NCBI GenBank assembly: GCA_900315175.1
Contig: OMYA01000007.1
Location: forward strand, 186,001-250,000
Length of the DNA stretch: 64,000 nucleotides
Direction of reading: 5' to 3'
DNA from: an uncultured Bacteroidales bacterium
GTDB taxonomy: Bacteria > Bacteroidota > Bacteroidia > Bacteroidales > F082
Position 1 is the stretch's first letter. Each line of letters starts with the position of its first letter. A model generated the notes under the pieces. The model did not search any database, was not told the DNA's origin, and worked only from the letters and a program-made list of their open reading frames with translations. Shown in pieces: positions 53,476 to 63,100 of this stretch. The position numbers were made by a program, and so were the translations under genes.

Positions 53476-54981
53476 ATGAGCAACAACCCAATTAAAGCCT
53501 TGGCAGGCCAGACAGTCATTTACGGCATGGGAACCATCGTGCCGCGACTGCTGAATTATCTTTTGGTGCCGCTCTACACCCGCGTTTTCGTCGCCGGAGT
53601 TTACGGCCAAATCACCGATTTGTACGCCTGGATAGCGTTTCTTCTCGCCTTGCTGACCTACGGCATGGAGACGACTTTTTTCCGCTACACACAAAAAGAT
53701 AACCCCGACAAGGTCTTCAACAACATTGTTTCTTGCATAATCACCACCACAAGTGTATTTTTGATTTTTTACGCAATTTTCTATAAAAATTTTGCTCATC
53801 TCATTCAGTATGAACACAATACACAATATGTTCTGTTTCTCGGGATTATAGTTGCACTTGATGCCTTGACAGCTGTACCGTTTGCTAAATTGAGAAAAAA
53901 CAACCAAGCTAAGTTGTTCACTATTATCAAAATAGCAAATGTAACACTCAACGTTGGTCTTAATTTGTTTTTCCTGCTCGTCATTCCGGAAACAGCTTTG
54001 GCAATCTCTTCAAAAATATTCGGCCCGCAAGCAGGTTTGCTCGTTTGGGTTTTGATTTCCAACGTGTTGTCAAGCTTATTGAGCCTTGTTTTATTGCTTC
54101 CTCAATTCAAAGGTTTCAAATTTGAACTCGACAAAAGCCTCATCCGCCCGATGTTGGCATATTCCCTCCCGATTTTGCTCATCAGCCTCGTGGGAATGGT
54201 CAATGAGGTGGCCGACAAGATTCTGATAAAATATCTAACACCGATTCCTGACGCTGAGCTGCTGTCAGAGCTAAGTATGACAGGGGAGGAGTACGCCCTC
54301 CAGCAACTCGGAATCTACGGCGCGAACTTCAAACTCGCGGTGCTGATGACCATCTTCATCCAGATGTTCCGTTATGCTTCAGAGCCGTTCTTCTTCAGCA
54401 AGGCAAAAGACCGCAACGCGCCAGAACTTTACGCCAAGGTGATGACTTATTTTGTGATTTTCTGCCTCCTTATTTTCCTTGGCGTGATGCTTTACAAAGA
54501 TGTTTTAAAGTATTTCGTCGGCGCAGCAGGCAGCGATTATCACGAAGGATTGATTATTGTACCTATCGTTCTGATAGCCAATATGTTCTATGGAATTGTC
54601 TTCAACCTTTCGATATGGTTTAAACTCACCGACAGAACAGCTTCTGGCACAATAATTTCAATAATTGGAGCATGCATTACATTGCTCTGTCTGTTCATCT
54701 TAGTCCCTAAAATCGGTTATCTCGGAGCAGCCATCGCCCATCTCGGATGCTACACGGTGATGATGCTCGTGTCGTATTTCTGGGGACAAAAGGTGTTCCC
54801 TGTTCCATATCAGGTCGGGAGAATCATCATGTATATGGTATTAGCCATCGGATTATACCTATTCAGCACCTTATTTAACGACCTCAGCCTTGCCATTAAA
54901 TTGACTATCAACACATTATTGATAATAATCTATTTAATGACAGTTTTTGTTTTTGAACGTAAAAATCCTTTAAAGATATGA
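53476..54981 (+). CDS. MATE-like polysaccharide flippase (Wzx type)
   Basis: 501 residues, 12-14 membrane helices, starting with [20 protein letters not shown] and [12 protein letters not shown], the N-terminal pattern of Wzx/oligosaccharide flippases. It moves lipid-linked glycans across the inner membrane. Promoter TATATTTG at 53411-53418. Its stop overlaps dut by 4 bases. It may serve O-antigen export together with the ligase at 30773, but they are not linked. Confidence 0.86.
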   Translation: MSNNPIKALAGQTVIYGMGTIVPRLLNYLLVPLYTRVFVAGVYGQITDLYAWIAFLLALLTYGMETTFFRYTQKDNPDKVFNNIVSCIITTTSVFLIFYAIFYKNFAHLIQYEHNTQYVLFLGIIVALDALTAVPFAKLRKNNQAKLFTIIKIANVTLNVGLNLFFLLVIPETALAISSKIFGPQAGLLVWVLISNVLSSLLSLVLLLPQFKGFKFELDKSLIRPMLAYSLPILLISLVGMVNEVADKILIKYLTPIPDAELLSELSMTGEEYALQQLGIYGANFKLAVLMTIFIQMFRYASEPFFFSKAKDRNAPELYAKVMTYFVIFCLLIFLGVMLYKDVLKYFVGAAGSDYHEGLIIVPIVLIANMFYGIVFNLSIWFKLTDRTASGTIISIIGACITLLCLFILVPKIGYLGAAIAHLGCYTVMMLVSYFWGQKVFPVPYQVGRIIMYMVLAIGLYLFSTLFNDLSLAIKLTINTLLIIIYLMTVFVFERKNPLKI

Positions 54982-55412
54982 AATTGAATATTGTTAATAA
55001 ATCGAACAACGCATTGCCAGGTTACGAGACGGTGAACTCGGCAGGAATGGACTTGAGAGCGTATCTCCCTGATGGTCAATTGGTTATCAAGCCAATGCAG
55101 CGCGTTTTGGTGCCGACTGGATTATTCATGGAGATCCCGGTCGGTTACGAAGGCCAGGTACGTCCCCGCAGCGGTTTGGCAATCAAGAGCGGCATCACCG
55201 TTTTGAACTCGCCAGGCACTATCGACGCCGACTATAGGGGAGAGGTGAAAGTGATTTTAATAAACCTTTCGGACCAGGATTTTGTCATCAATAGCGGCGA
55301 CCGCATCGCCCAACTCGTCATAGCAAAATGCGAGCAGATGGAAGTCGTTGAGGTTGAGACGCTTAGCGAGACAGAACGCGGTGCCGGCGGCTTTGGCCAC
55401 ACAGGTAAATAA
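54978..55412 (+). CDS. dut: dUTP diphosphatase
   Basis: 144 residues containing the five trimeric dUTPase motifs: [42 protein letters not shown] and the mobile C-terminal [12 protein letters not shown]. It hydrolyses dUTP to dUMP. Translation is probably coupled to the flippase gene by the ATGA overlap. Confidence 0.96.
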   Translation: MKLNIVNKSNNALPGYETVNSAGMDLRAYLPDGQLVIKPMQRVLVPTGLFMEIPVGYEGQVRPRSGLAIKSGITVLNSPGTIDADYRGEVKVILINLSDQDFVINSGDRIAQLVIAKCEQMEVVEVETLSETERGAGGFGHTGK

Positions 55413-55424
55413 TGTACAATTTTT

Positions 55425-55456
55425 CGGAATGACAACACAAAGGACTTGTCATTCCG
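55425..55456. terminator. stem-loop after dut within an ATTCCGAGCG repeat
   Basis: CGGAATGACAA (55425-55435) pairs perfectly with TTGTCATTCCG (55446-55456) over a 10-base loop. The right arm begins a GTCATTCCGAGCGAAGCGAGG repeat of a kind often seen between Bacteroidota genes. Termination is possible, but no long T run follows. Confidence 0.4.
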
Positions 55457-55498
55457 AGCGAAGCGAGGAATCTCAAACAATTTGAAAAGCAATATTAT

Positions 55499-57220
55499 AT
55501 GAAATATCGTTTATTGTTAATATTAGTTTTCGCAGTATCGAGTGTTTTTGCGCAAAGCAATGTCTTTGGCGAGGCATCGAATGACACTGTCGTAGTGAAG
55601 CAGGACTTGGCAAAGAACGCCGAATATTTCTCGAAAGGTCTGGAAGAGAAATACAACGAGAACTTCCCCGTCGCAATCTACAATTTCGAGCAGGCACTGA
55701 AGTTCTACAACGATGACGACGCCAGCATGTACGAGCTTTCAGAGCTTTATATGCAGGACGACAGAAACACCGAGGCCCTCTCCATGATTAGCAGAGCTGC
55801 CGAACTTCAACCCGATAACAAATGGTATCAGATAAGATTGGCCAAGTTCTGCGTAAAAAACGGGGATTATCAGACATTTATCTCCATCTACGACAAACTC
55901 ATCGAGAATGAACCCGAGAATCTTGAGTATCTCGAGACCTATATCAACGTGCTGCTTCTCATGGGCGACTACGACAAAGTGCTTGAGACTCTTGATGTTG
56001 TGGAGAAACAACTTGGTAAAAACGAATATGTCTACATCCAAAGAATCCAGATTTACGACGAACAGGGCAAAAAAGACAAAGCCATAGAAGAAATGGAGAA
56101 ACTCGTCGAGTTCATGCCCGACAACACCCATTACATCGCAATGCTCGCCGAGGCTTACCGCAAGGTGAGACGCGACAAAGACGCATACCCTTTGTATTTG
56201 AAAATCAAAGCGTTAGATCCCAACAACAAATACATCAACATCTCACTGATGGATTATTACCAGAGCATGGGCGAGATCGACAAGGCTTTCGATGAGTTTA
56301 TCGCAGCCATCAAAAATAAAAACCTCGACTACGAGACAAAGTCTCAAATTTATGATTTCTGGTTTCAAAACCGCGATGACAAAAACTCAAACGAAGAGGC
56401 TGAAATGGCAGGCAGGGCTTTCATTGAGACGCATTCCGACAAGTCAATCGGATATTACATCATGGCGACAGTTTATTTAAATGATAAGGAATATGCCAGC
56501 GCAAAAGAGTATTACATCATGGCACTGGAACGCGAGCCAAGCAATTTCGCATCGCTTTACCAACTTTCGTACTGCGACATCCAACTTCAAGATTATCAAG
56601 AACTTATCAAGACAACGGAAAAAGCCATCTTGCTTTATCCGGAACAGCCTCTGTTCTATCTTTTTGCCGGCATAGGGTATTTTAACCTGAAAGACTACGA
56701 AAACACTATAAAATCTCTTGAAAAAGGCCGCAAATTGTCAGCAAATAAAGAGCTTACCGCTGATTTTGACACTTATATCGGCGACACTTACCATATCTTA
56801 AACAACTTCGAAAAGGCTTATGAGGCTTACGATAGGGTGTTGCGTACAAATCCCGACAATATTTATGTCTTGAATAACTACGCCTATTACCTTTCTCTTG
56901 AAAATAAAGACCTCGATCGCGCTTTGCAGATGTCGTCGAAAACGATTAAAGCTGAGCCGAAAAATCCAACTTATCTCGACACCTACGCCTGGGTTCTGTA
57001 CAAATTGGGCCGTTACGACGACGCCTTGAAGTATATGAATAAGGTCTTCAAATACGAAAAAAATCCTCAAGGCATTAACTATGAACATCTTGGAGACATT
57101 TATTACCAGCTTGGCGATACCAAAAACGCTGTAAAAAACTGGAAAAAAGCCAAGAAAGAAGGTGGTGAGGTTTCAGAATTTCTCGAACAAAAGATAAAAG
57201 ACGAAAAACTATATGAATAG
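55499..57220 (+). CDS. secreted tetratricopeptide repeat protein
   Basis: 573 residues: signal peptide (ends VFAQ, 19) and then TPR units throughout (for example AIYNFEQALKFYNDDDASMY, AYEAYDRVLRTNPDNIYVLN), ending in a basic tail. It is probably a periplasmic scaffold for an envelope complex. The final 8 bases overlap the start of the DUF4292 lipoprotein, indicating one operon with the EnvC-like gene. Confidence 0.88.
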   Translation: MKYRLLLILVFAVSSVFAQSNVFGEASNDTVVVKQDLAKNAEYFSKGLEEKYNENFPVAIYNFEQALKFYNDDDASMYELSELYMQDDRNTEALSMISRAAELQPDNKWYQIRLAKFCVKNGDYQTFISIYDKLIENEPENLEYLETYINVLLLMGDYDKVLETLDVVEKQLGKNEYVYIQRIQIYDEQGKKDKAIEEMEKLVEFMPDNTHYIAMLAEAYRKVRRDKDAYPLYLKIKALDPNNKYINISLMDYYQSMGEIDKAFDEFIAAIKNKNLDYETKSQIYDFWFQNRDDKNSNEEAEMAGRAFIETHSDKSIGYYIMATVYLNDKEYASAKEYYIMALEREPSNFASLYQLSYCDIQLQDYQELIKTTEKAILLYPEQPLFYLFAGIGYFNLKDYENTIKSLEKGRKLSANKELTADFDTYIGDTYHILNNFEKAYEAYDRVLRTNPDNIYVLNNYAYYLSLENKDLDRALQMSSKTIKAEPKNPTYLDTYAWVLYKLGRYDDALKYMNKVFKYEKNPQGINYEHLGDIYYQLGDTKNAVKNWKKAKKEGGEVSEFLEQKIKDEKLYE

Positions 57221-58037
57221 AAAACACCTTTTTATATATATTCTTTGCCTGATGGCAGCTGTGCCGTTTTTAAGCACAAGCTGTTCCTCGAAAAAAGCCG
57301 TAACGAAGACGTCTTTGCGTGAATTTACAGCGCGACAACTCATCAAAGAAGTCGACGATAACGCTTTTGACTATGAAAATATGATGGCAAAAATCAGCGT
57401 TAAGGTCGTGACTAACGACAAGAATATCAGCATGAAAGGCCAGTTGAGAATGCAAAAAGACAGCATCATCTGGACCAGCCTTTCCTTGCCATTGGGATTG
57501 GAGGTGTTGAGAGTGAAAGTTTCAACAGATTCGGTATATTTCCTTAATCGCAACGACAAGACGTATTTGTGTGAAAACATTGAAGTTTTCGGCGATATTT
57601 CTCCTTTGCTGACATCTCTGCCGTTTATCCAGTCGGTTTTGGTTGGCAACGACATCAATCTGCGTGAAAGCGACGATTACAAATTGAATATCGACGGCGA
57701 ACAATATAACCTGTTTATTTCCAAATCGTTGAAAAAGTCCATCAAGCAGAAAGACGACGAATGGAAAGTGATGCTGAAAGACATCTGGATAGACCCGCAG
57801 CTTTACAAAATCACAAAATATAACATCAGAGAATATAACGACAACAAACGCAAAATAGAATTACAATACTCTGATTTTCAATTAGTTGGAGACAAATATC
57901 TACCTACTAAAATATCCATAGACATTCATGGCGACCATCATCTGAAAGCTGACATCACCTATTCGAATGTCATTGTAAACGACAATATCGACTTCCTTTT
58001 CAACGTTCCTAAAAAATACGAAAGAATCTTCAGATGA
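57213..58037 (+). CDS. DUF4292 outer-membrane-type lipoprotein
   Basis: 274 residues with lipobox FLSTSCSS (Cys at 24). The body is a LolB/LolA-like beta fold by its pattern of NDKNISMKGQLRMQKDSIIW strands. DUF4292 proteins are usual neighbours of EnvC-like genes in Bacteroidota. Function unknown; probably lipid or lipoprotein handling. Overlaps the TPR gene and the EnvC-like gene (4 bases). Confidence 0.85.
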   Translation: MNRKHLFIYILCLMAAVPFLSTSCSSKKAVTKTSLREFTARQLIKEVDDNAFDYENMMAKISVKVVTNDKNISMKGQLRMQKDSIIWTSLSLPLGLEVLRVKVSTDSVYFLNRNDKTYLCENIEVFGDISPLLTSLPFIQSVLVGNDINLRESDDYKLNIDGEQYNLFISKSLKKSIKQKDDEWKVMLKDIWIDPQLYKITKYNIREYNDNKRKIELQYSDFQLVGDKYLPTKISIDIHGDHHLKADITYSNVIVNDNIDFLFNVPKKYERIFR

Positions 58038-59209
58038 TTAGGAAAATTACATATCTGATTTGTTTTGTTTTGATGTTTTTTAGCATCAATATGATATGTA
58101 ATGCCCAGAATGTCAATGATTTGGAGCAGCAAGTCAATAAGTTGCAAAAAGAAATCAAGACATCTCAAAATTTGTTGAAAAAGACCTCAAAAAACAAGGC
58201 AACGACAATCAAGGAAGTAGAGATTCTGCAGGCTCAGATTAAGAAAAGAGACGATCTCATAAAGACGTACGACAAGCAGATTGCCGCTTTGAATAAGGAA
58301 ACAAAAGGCTATAAAAACGACATCAACAATCTGCAAAAAGAGCTTGAGAAAAACCGTAAGGAATATGCCGACCTGTTGGTGATTCATTATCGTAACAGAA
58401 ACAATCTCAATAACTTACTTTTCATTTTCTCGTCAGAAGATTTCAATCAGGCAGTGCGCAGACTTAGATATATCCAACAGTTTAACGACCTTCTGAAACA
58501 CAAGATGGAGGAGATTGACGCGACAAAAGTGGAGATTAAACAACGCATCGACAAGAATGAGGAAGACAAGAAACATATTGAGTCTCTAAATAATACGCAA
58601 AAAAAAGAGCGTAATGAGCTTAACAAAGACAAAAAATCGCTCAACGACAAGGTGGCGAAGTTGAAAAAAGACGAGAAAAAAATCAAGAATGAGATAGCGC
58701 AGAAGGAGAAAGAGACCAAGAATTTGCAGGCTAAGATTAAGAAAATCATAGAGGAGGAGCTGGCGAAACGCAAGGCTGACGCAACTATCGACAACAAGCT
58801 TTCGGCTAATTTCGAGAGCAACAAAGGCAAGCTTCCGTGGCCAGTGGCGAGCGGCGTAGTGACCAAGAAATACGGCAAAAACTCGCATCCGACACAGTCG
58901 AAAGTCACGGTGATGAACAACGGCATCGACATCTCGACGGAGCAGGGTTCCAACGCATTATGCGTGTTTGACGGACAGGTATCCACAGTTTTCAACACAG
59001 GCACGACCAACGTGGTGATGGTTCGACACGGAACTTATTTCACGCTTTATGCCAACTTGGACAAGGTTTTTGTGAAGTCGGGCGACAAGGTGAAGACAGG
59101 ACAGAAGCTCGGCTTGATACACACTGGAGCCAGCGACAACGTGACAACGCTGCATTTCGAGTTGTGGAATGATAAGAATAATACTAATCCGGAAGCGTGG
59201 CTGAAATAA
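58034..59209 (+). CDS. EnvC/M23-family murein hydrolase activator, catalytically degenerate
   Basis: 391 residues: signal peptide (ends CNAQN), long coiled coil (about 25-255) and C-terminal LytM/M23 domain. The domain lacks key zinc ligands: the usual HxGxD is NNGID, the YAHL motif reads LYANL, and HLHFE reads TLHFE, leaving only one His of that pair. By analogy with E. coli EnvC it should activate amidases at division rather than cut peptidoglycan itself. Last gene of the envelope operon. Confidence 0.87.
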   Translation: MIRKITYLICFVLMFFSINMICNAQNVNDLEQQVNKLQKEIKTSQNLLKKTSKNKATTIKEVEILQAQIKKRDDLIKTYDKQIAALNKETKGYKNDINNLQKELEKNRKEYADLLVIHYRNRNNLNNLLFIFSSEDFNQAVRRLRYIQQFNDLLKHKMEEIDATKVEIKQRIDKNEEDKKHIESLNNTQKKERNELNKDKKSLNDKVAKLKKDEKKIKNEIAQKEKETKNLQAKIKKIIEEELAKRKADATIDNKLSANFESNKGKLPWPVASGVVTKKYGKNSHPTQSKVTVMNNGIDISTEQGSNALCVFDGQVSTVFNTGTTNVVMVRHGTYFTLYANLDKVFVKSGDKVKTGQKLGLIHTGASDNVTTLHFELWNDKNNTNPEAWLK

Positions 59210-59218
59210 CTCACCACC

Positions 59219-59348
59219 GTCATTTCGACCGAAGCGAAGCGAAGCGGAGAAATCCTCATTTAACGGGAACAATATGAAATAAGGTTATTAAACAATAATA
59301 AGGCATAACAAGGATTTCTCGACTCCACTACGTTACGCTCGAAATGAC
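59219..59348. repeat. GTCATTTCG-type element, tandem copy A
   Basis: Starts GTCATTTCGACCGAAGCG and ends CGCTCGAAATGAC, with inner GGAGAAATCCT/AGGATTTCTC; the middle contains AATAATAAGGCATAACAAGG. Separated by 11 bases from copy B. Confidence 0.7.
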
Positions 59349-59359
59349 AAGGAGCATGT

Positions 59360-59499
59360 GTCATTTCGACCGAAGCGAAATGAAATGGAGCGAAGTGGAG
59401 AAATCCTCTTTTAACAAAAACAATATGAAAAAGGTTAAAAAAACAATAATAAGGCATAACAAGGATTTCTCGACTCCACTACGTTACGCTCGAAATGAC
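59360..59499. repeat. GTCATTTCG-type element, tandem copy B
   Basis: Nearly identical right half to copy A (from AATAATAAGG to the closing GAAATGAC) and a left arm altered by AGCG/AAATG repeats. The pair fills the space between the EnvC-like gene and the small lipoprotein. Confidence 0.7.
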
Positions 59500-59513
59500 A
59501 TTAAAATTGAATT

Positions 59514-59654
59514 ATGAAAAATAGTATAAAAATATTTAGAATCTTTTTGATAATCATTTCGTTATCAATTGTTTTCGCATCGTGTTCGAGAGCGTATGAG
59601 CCGAGTAATTACCAGAAGAAATCGAAGGATTGCGATTGCTCACGGTGGAAGTAG
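59514..59654 (+). CDS. small lipoprotein, 46 residues
   Basis: ATG at 59514, TAG at 59652-59654. A hydrophobic signal ends in the lipobox FASC (Cys 24), followed by only 22 residues: SRAYEPSNYQ and a C-terminal DCDCSRWK with two more cysteines. Short lipoproteins ending in Cys-rich tails are common in this phylum but uncharacterised. Confidence 0.65.
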   Translation: MKNSIKIFRIFLIIISLSIVFASCSRAYEPSNYQKKSKDCDCSRWK

Positions 59655-59657
59655 TTT

Positions 59658-59720
59658 ACAGTTTACTGTTTACTGTTCATTATGTCTCGCTCCCGTAAAC
59701 GGTAAACAGTAAACGGTAAA
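59658..59720. repeat. GTAAAC/GTTTAC microrepeat hairpin
   Basis: GTTTACAGTTTACTGTTTAC and its inverted counterpart GTAAACGGTAAACAGTAAAC flank a short loop. It is the same microrepeat family that encodes STVNS-type insertions in the genes at 3969, 16291 and 23381. Confidence 0.6.
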
Positions 59721-59721
59721 C

Positions 59722-59751
59722 AAAAAAAACAGCTCAAAAGAGCTGTTTTTT
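59722..59751 (-). terminator. Rho-independent terminator of tRNA-Pro
   Basis: AACAGCTC-(loop)-GAGCTGTT stem at 59728-59747, with A/T tracts on both sides so that it can work in either direction. It begins one base past the tRNA 3' end on the minus strand. Confidence 0.8.
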
Positions 59752-59752
59752 G

Positions 59753-59826
59753 TCGGGATGACAAGATTCGAACTTGCGGCCTCTTCGTCCCGAACGAAGC
59801 GCGCTACCGGGCTGCGCTACATCCCG
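59753..59826 (-). tRNA. tRNA-Pro (CGG anticodon)
   Basis: Read on the minus strand: acceptor arms CGGGATG/CATCCCG, D arm GCGCAGCCCGGTAGCGC, anticodon stem CTTCG/CGAAG with loop TTCGGGA (anticodon CGG), T arm around GTTCGAATC. The CCA end is not encoded. It reads the proline codon CCG. Confidence 0.92.
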
Positions 59827-60121
59827 AACCCGATTTTTTCGGACTGCAAAAATACAAATTTTTTGAATTTGCACTAAAAAATTAAAAAAAAAATTTACTA
59901 TTTTCATAATTAATGTTAATTGTATCAATATTTTGCATAATTTTGCAGCGTTGACTTACTATTTATAATTTGAAAGAATCTTATACATTTTTTCAATCAT
60001 GCTTTTTATCAAGTGGCGGTGCAGTGGAACTGCGCCCGACTTTGTCGTGTCCATAATCTGATTTGCATAATTGTTTAATTTCAATTCAAACATAGACAAC
60101 AACAATAAAATTATTTATACT

Positions 60122-63100
60122 ATGAAACACAATTACTATTTCAAACTATTTCTAATTTCCATAGCTCTCTTTGTTTCGCAGAGCGTTTGGGCACAATGGT
60201 CAGGAAATGGATCTCAAGCCAACCCGTATAAAATCAACAACACAGAGGACTGGAACACACTCTGTGATAAAGTTTATCAAGGTAATGATTATTCAAATAA
60301 AAACTTCGAGCTTACTAATGATATAACCGTTAGCAGATGTATCGGGGCCATACATCATTATTTTTTACCTTATGAACATAAGGGCTCACACACTGAAACA
60401 TTATATTTTAAAGGTAATTTCAACGGTGCCGGTCATACCATCACCGTAACGAACCTTCACAGTCTGGACAACATAGATAAAGACAAAAACAAATATCTGG
60501 CTCCATTCAGGTTTGTAGATGATGTTACTATCGAGAACCTTCATGTTACAGGTACAATCACTGCCAGCGACAAATATGCCGGTGGCATTGTCGGAAACGG
60601 TGAAGACTGCAATATCATTAGTTGCCGTAGCAGTGTTAATATCAGCAGCAGCGTCAATGGCGACGGCAGCCATGGCGGTTTAGTGGGCTACGCTAAAGAC
60701 GACGTCAGCATTACCGACTGTCTCTTTGACGGTTCTTTAGAAGGCCCAAATACAAAATGTTGGGGCGGTTTCACCGGCTGGGCCAAATCTGACCTCACTA
60801 TTACACGTTGTCTTTTCAATCCTACCGGTGTCACTGTCAAGGATAATGGCAACAAGACTTTTTACCGTTCTGACTCTTCACGCTCAGCAAGTGGACACTA
60901 TTATAAACAAGTTCTCGGCACAGCACAAGGCACTGATGCCAGCGGAATGACAAATGAGGAACTTCGCAACGCACTCGGTGGCAACTGGGAAATTATCGAT
61001 GAAGAAGTAACTTCCGGTGAAGTGGTAATATATAGGGTGGTCCCAATCCTCCACACGTCGATAGCTCCTTCAGGCTCGGGCACAGAGAACGATCCGTACA
61101 TTATAGCGTCGGATGGCAACTGGAACTACATTTCCAACCAAGTTAACGGTGGAGCTAATACATACAGCGGTAAATTTTTAGCGTTGACCAGTGATATCAA
61201 TGTCAACACCATGATAGGCGAGGATGAAAGCAAAAGTTTCCGTGGCACTTTCGATGGCAGAGGCCATACAATCACTTTTTCATACACATCAAAGAATCAC
61301 AAGTGCGGTCCATTCCGCATCATCAATGGTGCGACCATCAAAAATCTTCATACTACTGGCACCATCTACACCTCCAAGAAAAATGCCGCGGGCTTAGTTG
61401 GCAAATCATTTGGCACATGCACCATCGAGCGCTGCAGAAGCAGTGTCACCATCCACAGCAGTGTTGACGGCGACGGAACAGATGGCGGCTTTATCGGGGA
61501 GATTGAAAATGGAAACGTCACCATTAATCACTGTCTGTTTGACGGTAAGTTTATCGGTACCGAGACTGAATATTGCGGCGGCTTTATCGGCTGGGTTGAC
61601 GATGACGCAGAAGCCCATATCAATAACAGCTTGTTCAATCCTGCGGAACTGAATATGAAAAACAGCGGTCATAAGACCTTCGCAAGAGCGGAACAGGGTG
61701 AAGACCTCATCTTGGATAAATGCTATTACAAAGCTACTTTCAAAGATGCTCAGGGTACTGACGGAAGATCTATGACGACAGATCAACTCGTTACAGCACT
61801 TGGTTCAACATATTGGCAAAATGTTGCAGATGCGGCATTGCCAAAGATGAATTTCCAAGTCACTCAATTTACAGGTTCAGGAACAGAGGAAAGCCCATAT
61901 ATCATTGCCTCTACCGCTAACTGGAACTATCTGATGGAACGGGTAAACAGTAGCAACAGCTATAGCGGAAAGTTTTTCAGATTGGATGCTGATATCGACA
62001 TAAGCACAATGGTAGGATGCACTTTGGATGAGAAAAATCCTGGCGATTCGAAAAACACATATTTCTCAGGTACTTTCGACGGCAACGGTCATACTCTTAA
62101 CATCAACTTGGTCGGTACTGGCAGCGACTGGGTGGCTCCATTCCTTGCACTCAATAACGCCACTATCAAGAATCTGAACCTTACAGGCACAGTCACCACC
62201 AACAGGATGCGTCCGGCAAGTATCACGAGCTTCGTTGAAGGTACTGTCAACATTCTGAACTGCTCAAGCAGTGTCAATATTATATCGAATTATAACAGCG
62301 ATATCGATGCCGGAGCTTTCGTGGCACGTGTCAATACCCAGCAGACACTTAATATGACCGGTTGCGTATTCACCGGCAAAATTATCTATAGCGACAGTGA
62401 AGGCTACGAGGGTGGCGGTTTGGTGGGCTTTACACAATATAATGCAAATGTCACTTTGACAGACTGTCTGTTTGCTCCATCAGAATTCACGGTCACAAAG
62501 TTTGTCACTACAGGTGATGTACAATATTACCATTATATGCTCGTTGGAGGATTTGGTAATAGAACCTTTAAAAACTGCTATTACAACAGTGTTGCCGCAA
62601 GTTTGATCTCTGAAGGTCTTCAGGTACAAGGCAAGCGTGGACGTTCGATCATACCGAACAGATTTACCACTGTTGAAAATGCCGCAACAGCAACTGTATA
62701 CAATGTCAGCGGCCTTACCAGCTATGGCACCAACCATGGCATCCTATACGCCGACACGCTTCGCGCCGGTAATGAAGATGATTTAAGTCTAACCCTCGGC
62801 TATACCGGAGGTGACAAATATCAACACACTGGTTTCTCCGCTTCACACGGCACACTCAGCGGTGAAAGTAATCCTTTCACGTTTACCATGGTTGATAACA
62901 ACTGTATAATCACTGCAAATATTTCATTTAACACTTTCAAAAATGACGGTGATTGGAACGTTGCAAGCAACTGGAGTTTAGGCGTAGTACCAACCGATTG
63001 TGATGTCGCCATTGCAAATGCGGCAACCATTCCAAGCGGATGTACTGCCATTGTCGACAGTATTGATATGAAATCGAGAGCCTCCATCATCATCAGCGAC

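Noticed and set aside
59219..59499. Possible CRISPR array because of regular repeats
   Set aside because: Only two long copies with inverted ends and no short unique spacers; no cas genes in the window.
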